Below, in pieces: positions 53,801 to 62,645 of a stretch of 64,000 nucleotides of DNA. Both the position numbers and the translations under genes were made by a program. Source of the DNA: an uncultured Eubacteriales bacterium (GTDB lineage: Bacteria > Bacillota > Clostridia > Christensenellales > CAG-138); the NCBI GenBank assembly GCA_900544965.1, contig UQXE01000003.1, forward strand, positions 19,920 through 83,919, in the 5' to 3' direction. The notes below the pieces were generated by a model that was given only the letters and a program-made list of their open reading frames with translations, searched no databases and was not told the origin of the DNA. Each line of letters opens with the position of its first letter. Positions within the stretch are counted from its first letter, which is position 1.

Positions 53801-56800
53801 ACGCACCCCACACGGGGTGCGACGAGACAGGCATATGCGATCAATATAAGATAACATGGAATTTCAATCCACGCACCCCACACGGGGTGCGACGAGTTCT
53901 TTCTCACCGTTAATCTCAGTGGACGGGAATTTCAATCCACGCACCCCACACGGGGTGCGACTCAGGCATTCGCCTTCTTTTTGCTTCAGCTCGCATTTCA
54001 ATCCACGCACCCCACACGGGGTGCGACTGGGCCGTGGACGATCCAAGGGCCTCCGCAATAATTTCAATCCACGCACCCCACACGGGGTGCGACGGGTACC
54101 ATCCACCGTCCTGGATGGTACCAAATAATTTCAATCCACGCACCCCACACGGGGTGCGACGTGGCGCTGATCGCGCTTACGGCGTGGTGCGGCGATTTCA
54201 ATCCACGCACCCCACACGGGGTGCGACAAGGAAATGCAAAAAGCCTATGGATATATAGGTATTTCAATCCACGCACCCCACACGGGGTGCGACTGTCACA
54301 CCATTAAAATTGGGGAGACAGGCCACAAGATTTCAATCCACGCACCCCACACGGGGTGCGACGGCGGAGCGGTAAAACCATCGGCCGTTAACATAGGCAT
54401 TTCAATCCACGCACCCCACACGGGGTGCGACTTTATATCGCCAACGAGGGACTGAGTATCCTCGAATTTCAATCCACGCACCCCACACGGGGTGCGACGG
54501 TTCTTACCCGAGGGCGCTGTGGTAGGTACAGTGCATTTCAATCCACGCACCCCACACGGGGTGCGACCGTTATATATCGACATTGTTGTCCGGAAGAAAC
54601 AAAATTTCAATCCACGCACCCCACACGGGGTGCGACTGAGTATAGCGCACTTAAAAGTACAGCGCTACAAATTTCAATCCACGCACCCCACACGGGGTGC
54701 GACACCGATAAAAAGGTTTTTACCTTAAGGATGCAAAATTTCAATCCACGCACCCCACACGGGGTGCGACTTTGGCATTGACAAGCTAATTATCATGTAG
54801 TATTAATTTCAATCCACGCACCCCACACGGGGTGCGACAACATAAAACAGCGTTAAAATATATTGAATGGCGCATTTCAATCCACGCACCCCACACGGGG
54901 TGCGACCCTCAATGACGGCACCTCCAACTGGGGCTACGCATTTCAATCCACGCACCCCACACGGGGTGCGACTGCTGTTTCACTGCTTCGGGCCGGATCG
55001 TGTCCGATTTCAATCCACGCACCCCACACGGGGTGCGACACGCAACCGTTACATCAGGATCATCAGACTACAAATTTCAATCCACGCACCCCACACGGGG
55101 TGCGACGCCTTTAAAGATAGGAGGCTTTCTGCTATTACTGCATTTCAATCCACGCACCCCACACGGGGTGCGACGTGCGCTGTATATGGTGTACATGGCG
55201 TACGCGGATAGGATTTCAATCCACGCACCCCACACGGGGTGCGACTAGCTTGATTCTCTTTGCTTTAGTGGTACTTATTATTTCAATCCACGCACCCCAC
55301 ACGGGGTGCGACTGGGTTGTCAATAAACAATTCAAAAGTCGAAAAGATTTCAATCCACGCACCCCACACGGGGTGCGACGCCGTAACGGCTGGACACGCG
55401 CCGAGTATAACCGCGATTTCAATCCACGCACCCCACACGGGGTGCGACGGCGATTTAGTTTTCCCTGTCTGGACAGATACAAGTATTTCAATCCACGCAC
55501 CCCACACGGGGTGCGACATCAGGTATTTGCATATGCCCCCAAAGAGGGGGCAATTTCAATCCACGCACCCCACACGGGGTGCGACGCGCGGATGACACCA
55601 TACCACGGCCAATGATATGCAATTTCAATCCACGCACCCCACACGGGGTGCGACGCGATAAAGACCTCATGGGCGCGCGTGATAAATATTCATTTCAATC
55701 CACGCACCCCACACGGGGTGCGACCTCTATCTGGCTTTTTTCAACGATGCGATCCGCTGATTTCAATCCACGCACCCCACACGGGGTGCGACCTGGTAAG
55801 GCGCTTGGCCTTCCGGTTGATAAACAAAATTTCAATCCACGCACCCCACACGGGGTGCGACTAGCTTCCCATGCATCCGCAAGTTTGACAAATGTATTTC
55901 AATCCACGCACCCCACACGGGGTGCGACTAGGATCCCCCCCACCCTGCGGTTCACGGGGCTCATTTCAATCCACGCACCCCACACGGGGTGCGACGGCTT
56001 TGACCGGTGTAACTGTCTATCGACCGCGCAAATTTCAATCCACGCACCCCACACGGGGTGCGACTTGTCAGCCTGTATCTCATACTCCCTCCTGATCATT
56101 TCAATCCACGCACCCCACACGGGGTGCGACCGAGCTTACGGTAAACGGGGACGGCAGCAGGCAAATTTCAATCCACGCACCCCACACGGGGTGCGACGCG
56201 CTATGTCAGACACTTATTACAACTTTGGGTATCATTTCAATCCACGCACCCCACACGGGGTGCGACCAGAAACCGACATCGAAGCTCTGATTAAGGAAGC
56301 AATTTCAATCCACGCACCCCACACGGGGTGCGACTCGTAATGCAAAAGAGATTGTAACCCACAATACGATTTCAATCCACGCACCCCACACGGGGTGCGA
56401 CGCGTTTTCAAGACAGGCGGTAATTTCCTGCCGCATATTTCAATCCACGCACCCCACACGGGGTGCGACGTCTTTCACATGGAGAGGGTGTAGTCGGCGG
56501 TAAATTTCAATCCACGCACCCCACACGGGGTGCGACGTTATAAAATACTCTGTCGTCATGAGTGTCGTAATATTTCAATCCACGCACCCCACACGGGGTG
56601 CGACACCACTCTCGGAGTCTTTTGAGTGTTTATCCTCAAGATTTCAATCCACGCACCCCACACGGGGTGCGACACCTATCCCCCGTTACATGGGACAAAA
56701 AATAACAAATTTCAATCCACGCACCCCACACGGGGTGCGACTTGTCAAGCGGTGTGGGTTGGCGTGGATTGCTTAAATTTCAATCCACGCACCCCACACG

Positions 56801-57080
56801 GGGTGCGACCCTTGGCAGTTGGTATCCGAGCCAGAGTAATAATATTTCAATCCACGCACCCCACACGGGGTGCGACGGTTATACCGCAACTCTACATCCG
56901 ACGCCCTTTGTATTTCAATCCACGCACCCCACACGGGGTGCGACTAAGGGACGGCAAAACCCTGCCCGCCGCCGCCCAATTTCAATCCACGCACCCCACA
57001 CGGGGTGCGACGACCACGCATCTCCCCGTACCCAACCGGAGGTTGGTATTTCAATCCACGCACCCCACACGGGGTGCGAC
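50895..57080 (-). CRISPR. CRISPR array, 92 full repeats, type I-C-like repeat, no adjacent cas genes
   Basis: On the plus strand the repeat runs from ATTTCAATCC through ACGCACCCCA to GGGGTGCGAC (33 bases). Its reverse complement, starting GTCGCACC and ending GGATTGAAAT, is the I-C (Dvulg) type, so the array is read on the minus strand with the leader at the right. By hand count there are 92 full repeats: 69 of 33 bases, 18 of a 32-base variant with ACATGGGG, and 5 of a 32-base variant that only lacks one C. There is also one truncated repeat at 51006-51021. Spacers are about 33-38 bases. The left (old) end is decayed. Reading frames across the array are artefacts. No cas gene was found within the window. 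Confidence 0.97.
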
Positions 57081-57143
57081 AGCAAAAACACGTAAATTGA
57101 TGCAAAAAACATCTTCACAATCAATTACTATGCATTTAATGTA

Positions 57144-57172
57144 ATTATATCAGTTTGCTAACGCCGTTTCAA
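57144..57172 (-). promoter_or_regulatory. Promoter in the CRISPR leader
   Basis: Minus strand TTGAAA, 17 bases, TATAAT, pointing into the array and about 60 bases before the first leader-side repeat. The AT-rich stretch 57081-57140 between promoter and array is the likely leader. Confidence 0.75.
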
Positions 57173-57276
57173 CTGAGTATATATCTCAATTTACGTCTTT
57201 TCGGGTGCGAATGCAACTATAAAACCAGGATAACTATAGATTCGCGCTATTAAATTTTAAAGCATTCTATAATCAT

Positions 57277-57789
57277 TCATCGCGGATTACATGTCCCACA
57301 GGGAGAATAACCAGACGATTGGGCTGCGCTTGCCGAATTCCACCATATAGCGTTTCGTATAAGAATCCTCTGTGCATGTCTGCACTTAGAATAATGATAT
57401 TTATCCGATTCAGCGCTCCCTACATACTTGCCCTCATAGTCCCTTGAATCCATGTCGGCCAGTGTATCGTCCGAATTATATGTTCGGGGCGTAGGTTTGG
57501 CTGTGGCTGTCGGCTTAGGTGTTGCTCTGCCGGTGGGCTTAGCCGTGGGCCTGGGTTTTTCCGTATGGGCGCTTGATGACGTCTCTGTTGACGGACTTAT
57601 GCGCGGTGTAGAAGCGGGCCTTATGCTTGGACTATCGGTTGGATCCTCTGCTTCAGCACTCGGAGCGGGGGTTAGTTTCACATCAACTGTTGGGCCGAGC
57701 GTTGGAGCGGTATTTGGATTGCTGACCGTAGCCGAGCAGCCCGTCAAAAGGCAGACAATGAGCAAAAGAGCACACAATTTGCGTTTCAC
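57277..57789 (-). CDS. Lipoprotein with Pro/Thr stalk and C-terminal Ada-like Cys domain
   Basis: A 170-residue protein with GTG start. The lipobox LTGC lies near residue 18; a Pro/Thr/Ser/Lys-rich stalk runs to about residue 110. The C-terminal 50 residues (YVGSAESDKYHYSKCRHAQRI, then GYSPCGTCNP) match the small Cys/His zinc-binding module, related to the Ada N-terminal domain, that often ends secreted nucleases and surface proteins of Bacillota. No nuclease domain is present. The protein would display this module on the cell surface. It is the gene next to the CRISPR leader and shares no obvious function with it. Confidence 0.8.
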   Translation of the reverse strand: MKRKLCALLLIVCLLTGCSATVSNPNTAPTLGPTVDVKLTPAPSAEAEDPTDSPSIRPASTPRISPSTETSSSAHTEKPRPTAKPTGRATPKPTATAKPTPRTYNSDDTLADMDSRDYEGKYVGSAESDKYHYSKCRHAQRILIRNAIWWNSASAAQSSGYSPCGTCNPR

Positions 57790-57823
57790 TTATTATTTTC
57801 CCCTCTCCAGAATTGTCATATAA

Positions 57824-57851
57824 ATTGTAACATAAATGTGAATGTATTCAA
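57824..57851 (-). promoter_or_regulatory. Likely promoter of the Ada-like lipoprotein
   Basis: Minus strand TTGAAT, 16 bases, TACAAT, 35 bases before the GTG start. Confidence 0.5.
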
Positions 57852-57952
57852 TAGTTTTATTAAGAAAATAGTATGTATTACACTATTTGGCAACGCTGCT
57901 GTTTGTCGATTTTTAGGATATGTAGCTATAATCGATAAATCTGCGAGTAGTA

Positions 57953-57981
57953 TTGACACGTTTGTTCGGCTTTGATAAAAT
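57953..57981 (+). promoter_or_regulatory. Strong promoter with no annotated gene behind it
   Basis: TTGACA, 17 bases, TAAAAT. Flanking bases AGTATTGACACG and GCTTTG within the spacer are shared with the tRNA-Ser promoter at 47566. See the small unit 58025-58139. Confidence 0.7.
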
Positions 57982-58024
57982 GATTTAGAATAAACATTCC
58001 AAAGCTAGAGAAAGAAAATATATC

Positions 58025-58090
58025 ATGTCGCATTGCAGACACCATCGTTACAAGCGTCTATTGTCCTTTGCCTTAGTTTTGTCTACCTAA
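58025..58090 (+). CDS. Possible 21-residue peptide
   Basis: A short ATG frame beginning MSHCRHHRYKR and ending in a hydrophobic stretch. It lies 44 bases downstream of a strong promoter and is followed by an inverted repeat (58111-58139). The ribosome site (AGAGAAAG) is weak and far. It could be a small basic/hydrophobic peptide, the remnant of a larger gene, or not translated at all if the unit is a noncoding RNA. Confidence 0.3.
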   Translation: MSHCRHHRYKRLLSFALVLST

Positions 58091-58110
58091 CCCTTTAATA
58101 TAAATAACGA

Positions 58111-58139
58111 ACCATCCAAAACATACGGCCTTGGATGGT
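58111..58139 (+). other. Nine-base inverted repeat
   Basis: ACCATCCAA / TTGGATGGT with an 11-base loop. No T run follows, so termination is uncertain. The rest of the gap up to 58604 shows no supported gene. Confidence 0.5.
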
Positions 58140-58604
58140 CTGTTAAGTGTAGCCTTTCGCACCTTGAAAACTAATATATTATTTATCTCATCCATGAAGC
58201 CAGCTGTAATAATACCTCTAGGAAGCGCAATCTCGGCAATACCAAAAAAGAAGGTTATGCAGAAAAACATACTTAACAAAGCCTATGCAACTCATCCTGA
58301 TATGAAGGATGACAATACAAATTTTGTGTCACAGTACCTGCAGGCCCAAGGCGTTCCTTGTACTGGCAAGTGGAATATATACAAAAAATCATATGGCCGC
58401 CCAAGTAACTTAAGATAATGCAAGCTTGTTTTTTGCAGCTATATCCATTATTCCTGATGTAATAGAATTTAGCGTTAGCATGGAGCCCATTCGGTATGGG
58501 GCCTATACTCATACTTAGGCTTTTTCGTATTGAACATAAATATTGAACTAGAATTAATGCCGTATTGGGCCTCAATTACTAGCTATACTCTTTCCTGTTT
58601 CAAA

Positions 58605-58637
58605 TACAAAAAATCAGCCTTTTAATCAGGCTGATTT
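58605..58637 (-). terminator. Terminator of the lipoprotein gene
   Basis: Minus strand AAATCAGCCT / AGGCTGATTT followed by TTTTG, 17 bases after the stop. Confidence 0.85.
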
Positions 58638-58653
58638 ACATGCTTACATAACG

Positions 58654-59187
58654 CTATTTTATCTTAACACTGTCTATAATGTCTAAAAATGTTGCCCTTA
58701 AAGTCCCGTCGCTGGTTGAAGGCTCCCGTACATACAAAAGGTATAATCTCGATTCATCAGCTATATACAAATTAATACTTTCCTTATCATCATAGACACC
58801 TGTAAACAATACTGCCGGCCTATTAGAAACCATTATATCAAAATCAATAGTTTTGATTACAGGTTCATAAAAATCAATAAAATCCTGAAGCATTTCCTTA
58901 GCTTTCTCTTTATCAGCTATGTCAAGGGTAACATCATCACTGTATTCCATGATACTTATAACTATATAACCTTCTTCCGTTCCGTATGAACTATTACCCG
59001 AATCATCGGCGTTTCTTTCCAAGGATGAAGAGATTCTATATGTCAAGTCCTTCAGTGTGTAGGTTTTATCCAATACCATTGGCGTTGCATCCGGTATTTC
59101 GATTTTTGAAGTTATTGAGTTCTTTGTGCATGCTGCAAAAGAAACGAGCATACCAAAACATAACAGTAAAGCAGATAATTTTTTCAT
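58654..59187 (-). CDS. Lipoprotein of unknown function
   Basis: A 177-residue protein starting at ATG 59187 (GAAGGG upstream; the longer frame to 59202 is less likely). The signal ends with lipobox SFAAC near residue 20. The mature domain, with TYTLKDLTYRISSSLE, GYIVISIMEYSDD and INLYIADESRLYLLYVREP, looks like the small beta-rich fold of clostridial lipoproteins that are predicted to bind ligands at the cell surface. No family name can be given. It has its own terminator, so it is a single-gene unit. Confidence 0.78.
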   Translation of the reverse strand: MKKLSALLLCFGMLVSFAACTKNSITSKIEIPDATPMVLDKTYTLKDLTYRISSSLERNADDSGNSSYGTEEGYIVISIMEYSDDVTLDIADKEKAKEMLQDFIDFYEPVIKTIDFDIMVSNRPAVLFTGVYDDKESINLYIADESRLYLLYVREPSTSDGTLRATFLDIIDSVKIK

Positions 59188-60258
59188 GTAACATCCCTTC
59201 ATTCAACTTCAGCTTACAGCAGTTAATAATAATTTGCAACGCTTTTAGTTTTTCGATAATACCACCAATCTCGTATCCAGAGGAGGAAACAATACATGTT
59301 ATAAACAGAATGGTCATAAAGAGTCCCGCAACGAACAATGCCTCGCGGGTAGGTATCATCTGTAACGGATAATGCCTACTATCCCGTTAACAGAGATGTA
59401 ACGGGGGTTCGTATTCTGAATATCATTCTCCGCCGAAAACGTCCATTTGGCGGGTGCTCTTTTCATGCCCATCGCCGGTTATGCACCCAATACCGAGTAC
59501 AGCACCCCATCAGTTTTGCTATCAATGGAATATCCATCCGACGCAATGGGACGACCAGCCGCGTTTCACGGGCTCTGCAATCGCTTCGCCAAACTGGTGT
59601 CTAACCCCCTCGCTTTCATAGTTTGCGATCCGAGCCATTTCATTGGCCGGAGCCTCACGTGACCTAAGGTCCAAGTGAGCATATGACTTCAATGAAATGC
59701 CCGCACAGGAAAAGGCCCGATATTTATTTGAATGACGGGCCTTACTATAAACCGACAGCCAGTTCCTTTTCATCTTTACCATAGCGTCCCGGAAATGGCT
59801 TTAGTATGCCGTCGGCTGCCCTCATCAAGAGCTGTTAACAGCGCGACGAGCTCACGCGGTTACGAGGTATCTGATAGGAAGGGTCAAAAGAATCTAAGCG
59901 GCGTTGCTTAAAAAAATATTGCGGGAGCGCGAAAAGAGCTTGTATATACGGGCTGGAATCGTTATTCTCCACGGCCTGCCGGCCACGCTCTGCTGACTAT
60001 CGCGTCACACATTTTCTCTGCCTTGGCTTTATATGGCCGTGACCTGTCAAAGAATCCGTATAAACAAGAAGCAGCCGCTCTAAATCCGCTTTGCTGCGCC
60101 AGCATATTGAGCAGGGCCAATATTATTACAATCAGGGTCTTTCACCCCAATAGCCCGTCACCTCCACGGATGATTGTTGGCGCATTTTCAAATTATCTTC
60201 GGCTGCAAGCAGTCTTTTATACTCGGCAGAGCCGCTCAAACCCCGATCCGTATCATGC
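59188..60258. other. Decayed region without supported genes
   Basis: About 1.07 kb with only short frames on both strands. A minus-strand frame of 86 codons at 59522-59782 has some protein-like stretches (EMARIANYESEGVRHQFGEA) and may be a gene fragment, but I do not recognise it. An inverted repeat AAGGCCCG / CGGGCCTT lies at 59712-59743. It adjoins further pseudogenes and is probably part of the same decaying segment. Confidence 0.4.
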
Positions 60259-60777
60259 CTATAAACGTCTTTCATACAGCCTGAACCAATCCAGTCCGTA
60301 CTCACTTAAACCAAGGTCAACCGTATCAATGTATTGAAATCCGCATTTTTCATAGAGCCGTATAGCAGGGCAGATTATTCTCATAGACGTCCAGGCGCAG
60401 GGCTTTTACGTTGGAACAACAGGCATTCTGGACGGCAAAATCAATCAGTCCGCGCCGATCCCCATCGAAAGATAGTCCGGGTGCACCGTCAATGTGTATA
60501 TCACCAGAATATCCTCATCCCGCAGGTCAGCCTGTCACTTAGCTTTTTGGTAGGCTGGCTCTGGTTTGTGCCGCAGAATGACAGATCCTGCGATGACGCC
60601 CTTGTTAAGCGCAACATATAGACAGCCTTCCAAAACGCCGCTTCCGGCAGTTTCCCTTATCGGATAAACGCCCCTGATCCGCCCAGGATAATTGGTTAGG
60701 TGGTCATTCAGGCTGTCATATAGCCGCTCCAGCTAATCAAGGTCTTCTTGTGTTCCCAAGCGAATGTCTATTGGCAC
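60259..60777 (-). pseudogene. GNAT acetyltransferase, multiply broken
   Basis: The minus strand encodes pieces of one N-acetyltransferase in different frames. GTG 60777 follows AGAGGAT; IDIRLGTQEDLD then meets a stop. LERLYDSLNDHLTNYPG continues to VILRHKPEPAYQ; after a shift, DEDILVIYTLTVHPDYLSMGIGA (the acetyl-CoA loop region); after another, LIDFAVQNACCSNVKALRLDVY; and after a third, LYEKCGFQYIDTVDLG. One stop and at least three shifts make it non-functional. The substrate of the former enzyme is unknown. Confidence 0.8.
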
Positions 60778-60967
60778 TATCCTCTTTCCCCATGTCACCC
60801 TTTTGTTCTGACGATGTAAGCTTTTTTATTTTCTCACCGGCGCAGCGATAGAAATCCGATTGTCGCGAAGCCATCTTTACACCTCCCCCTGTCCTTTAAA
60901 TTCCACTCCAGGGCGGAGCACTACCCTCTTCAAATTAAGATGACAGTAGTCTGCAGGTACAAATCAA

Positions 60968-61375
60968 TCAAACGCTGTCGGCGTCATTCAGCTCAAACAG
61001 ATTGCCTTCCGGATCTCTAAAATAGGTGCAACGCATACCCCAGTCCTCGATTAACTGCGGTTCCCCCAGAAACTGCACGCCGGCGTCTTTGAGTCGTTTG
61101 TAGTCCATATTTAAGTCGTCTGAGGGGATCACCACCACAGCGGCGTCGGACTGCGCGCTTTCATTGGGTTGTTCATAACCCTTAAACATCGTCATGTTGG
61201 CACCGGAGAAGATGGCAAAGCACGGAGGTTCTCCTTCTTTCGCGGCAAAGGAAGTGTAAGGGCCATTCCGATCTCCCCAAACCGCCACCAAACCCATTTT
61301 TTCTGTGTAGAAATCAAAACAGGCGCCATAATTTTTTCGAACTAAAATACGTACTGTTGCCTCGTTAAATCGCAT
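60968..61375 (-). CDS. VOC-family (glyoxalase/bleomycin-resistance fold) protein
   Basis: A 135-residue protein with ATG 61375 behind GGAGG; the ATG 15 bases earlier overlaps that site. It has the two beta-alpha-beta-beta-beta units of the VOC fold: VRILVRKNYGACFDFYTEKMGLVAVWGD in the first half and FLGEPQLIEDWGMRCTYFRDPEGNLFELND in the second, the latter with the usual metal-binding Glu. Members bind small molecules or detoxify them; the substrate here is unknown. It looks intact although the genes on both sides are broken. Confidence 0.85.
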   Translation of the reverse strand: MRFNEATVRILVRKNYGACFDFYTEKMGLVAVWGDRNGPYTSFAAKEGEPPCFAIFSGANMTMFKGYEQPNESAQSDAAVVVIPSDDLNMDYKRLKDAGVQFLGEPQLIEDWGMRCTYFRDPEGNLFELNDADSV

Positions 61376-61408
61376 CGCGTTATCCTCCATATCTTTAATC
61401 GTGTTTCC

Positions 61409-62125
61409 TCAAACGGCCTTTTTCTTAAACACAAAAATTCCAAGGGTAAGAAAGCTTCCCGATAAAAGAATGCCCAACAAAACGGGGATCCCATATTCCG
61501 ATATCGCGGTCCGCCCACCAGCAATTAACACATTGCCTGTTGCGGGATTTAATGGGCTGTACCCTTGAGCCGCGGGAATCATGCCCACCTGCAAAAGCAC
61601 TAATAGAACACCGCCGGTAAACGGCAGCGAACCGTACAGGGAGTTGAACAGGGCCCCGCCCGATTTTGATGGATAAAAACATCATTCCAAACAGCCAGAG
61701 GCAAAATACCGCGGACAGCAGCCCGGATATATTGGGCTCGGCCCCTAGAAATAAATAGTATAACCTAACGCGACGATAAAGGCAAGCGGATAGCAGGCCG
61801 TCCAGAGTGCCGCCGCAGCTTTGAACTTGGATAAGGCAACGGTTTTGCGGGATAAACCCTTAGCCAGCAGATTTGTCAGCATACCTTTTGCGTATTTGCA
61901 AGGCAGCATGCCGCTAAAGGTAAGGAGCAAAACGACCAACCCGATTTGAGACATGTTCTTAAAAACTGCGTCCAAGGGTCCACAGCGTCGGACTCCGTGA
62001 GCTCAATTTGCATTCCCGCTGGCAAGCATCTGGGGCATATACTTGGCCGCCAACGGACTCATAAGGCCGAAGAAGACAAAAACCGCCGTGAGTATGAGGA
62101 GTTTATAGGTCCTAGAGGCGTTCAT
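61409..62125 (-). pseudogene. ABC-2 type permease, broken
   Basis: The gene starts at ATG 62125 (MNASRTYKLLILTAVFVFFG), reads into a stop after GLMSPLAAKYMPQMLASG, and continues in another frame with MSQIGLVVLLLTFSGMLP, KGLSRKTVALSKFKAAAALW and TACYPLAFIVALGYTIYF. It is shifted again and ends with YGIPVLLGILLSGSFLTLG and FVFKKKAV. The pieces match the membrane subunit of antibiotic- or peptide-type ABC-2 exporters. It is the downstream partner of the broken ATPase at 62126-62600. Confidence 0.75.
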
Positions 62126-62600
62126 ATTCGGTTCGGCGGAGTTAACCGTGAGCAGCCGGCCTTAATCAGGGCTTGAAGCCGCTTGTCCTCACCGGTCTTT
62201 GACAGAAGGCATTCGCCGGTTTTTTCCACCCGTTTTCTAAAAAGGAGTAGGTGAGCGCCCCCACGCCCCGGCCCATCACCAGAGCGTGAGGCGTATCCAG
62301 CGCCGCGATCCGCCCTGAAACGATGAAGGCCACCCTGTCGCAAAGCTCCTGCGCTTAGAACATATTGTGCGTAGCGAGGATGATTGCCTTGCCCTTTGTC
62401 TTTTTCTCCAAGATCATGTTCTTCGTCAGGCGGGCGTTTGCCGGGTCAAGCCCGCTGGTCGGCCCGTCAAGGAACAACACGTCCGGATCGTTTATGAGAG
62501 CGCGCGGAAAGCCAAGGCGGCTTTTCATGCCCTTCTAAATAGCCGGCTACCTTTTTATCCGCGTCATGGGTCAGTTCTAAGCTTACGGCGGCAGCAAACT
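62126..62600 (-). pseudogene. ABC transporter ATPase fragment
   Basis: The minus strand encodes the C-terminal half of an ABC ATPase in several frames: INDPDVLFLDGPTSGLDPANARLTKNMI, then ILATHNMF followed by a stop, then AQELCDRVAFIVSGRIAALD. The Walker B catalytic Glu is replaced by Gly (LDGPTSGLDP). Walker A is absent. It is a dead remnant of the exporter whose permease follows. Confidence 0.75.
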
Positions 62601-62645
62601 CAGCGCTCAACAGGCATTATAATTATTCAGATCCTTATTCCATAC

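Noticed and set aside
50934..57144. Many open frames on both strands across the CRISPR region, with repetitive NPRT/HAPHTGCD/SHPVWGAWIE-like peptides
   Set aside because: They are translations of the repeat itself. Unit length near 67 bases shifts the frame and no ribosome sites or conserved protein exist.
58131..58418. 95-codon plus-strand frame
   Set aside because: No ribosome site, starts inside an inverted repeat, and no recognisable domain; kept only as empty sequence.
59522..59782. 86-codon minus-strand frame in the decay zone
   Set aside because: Some protein-like stretches, but no family, no good start and broken surroundings; reported only as possible fragment.
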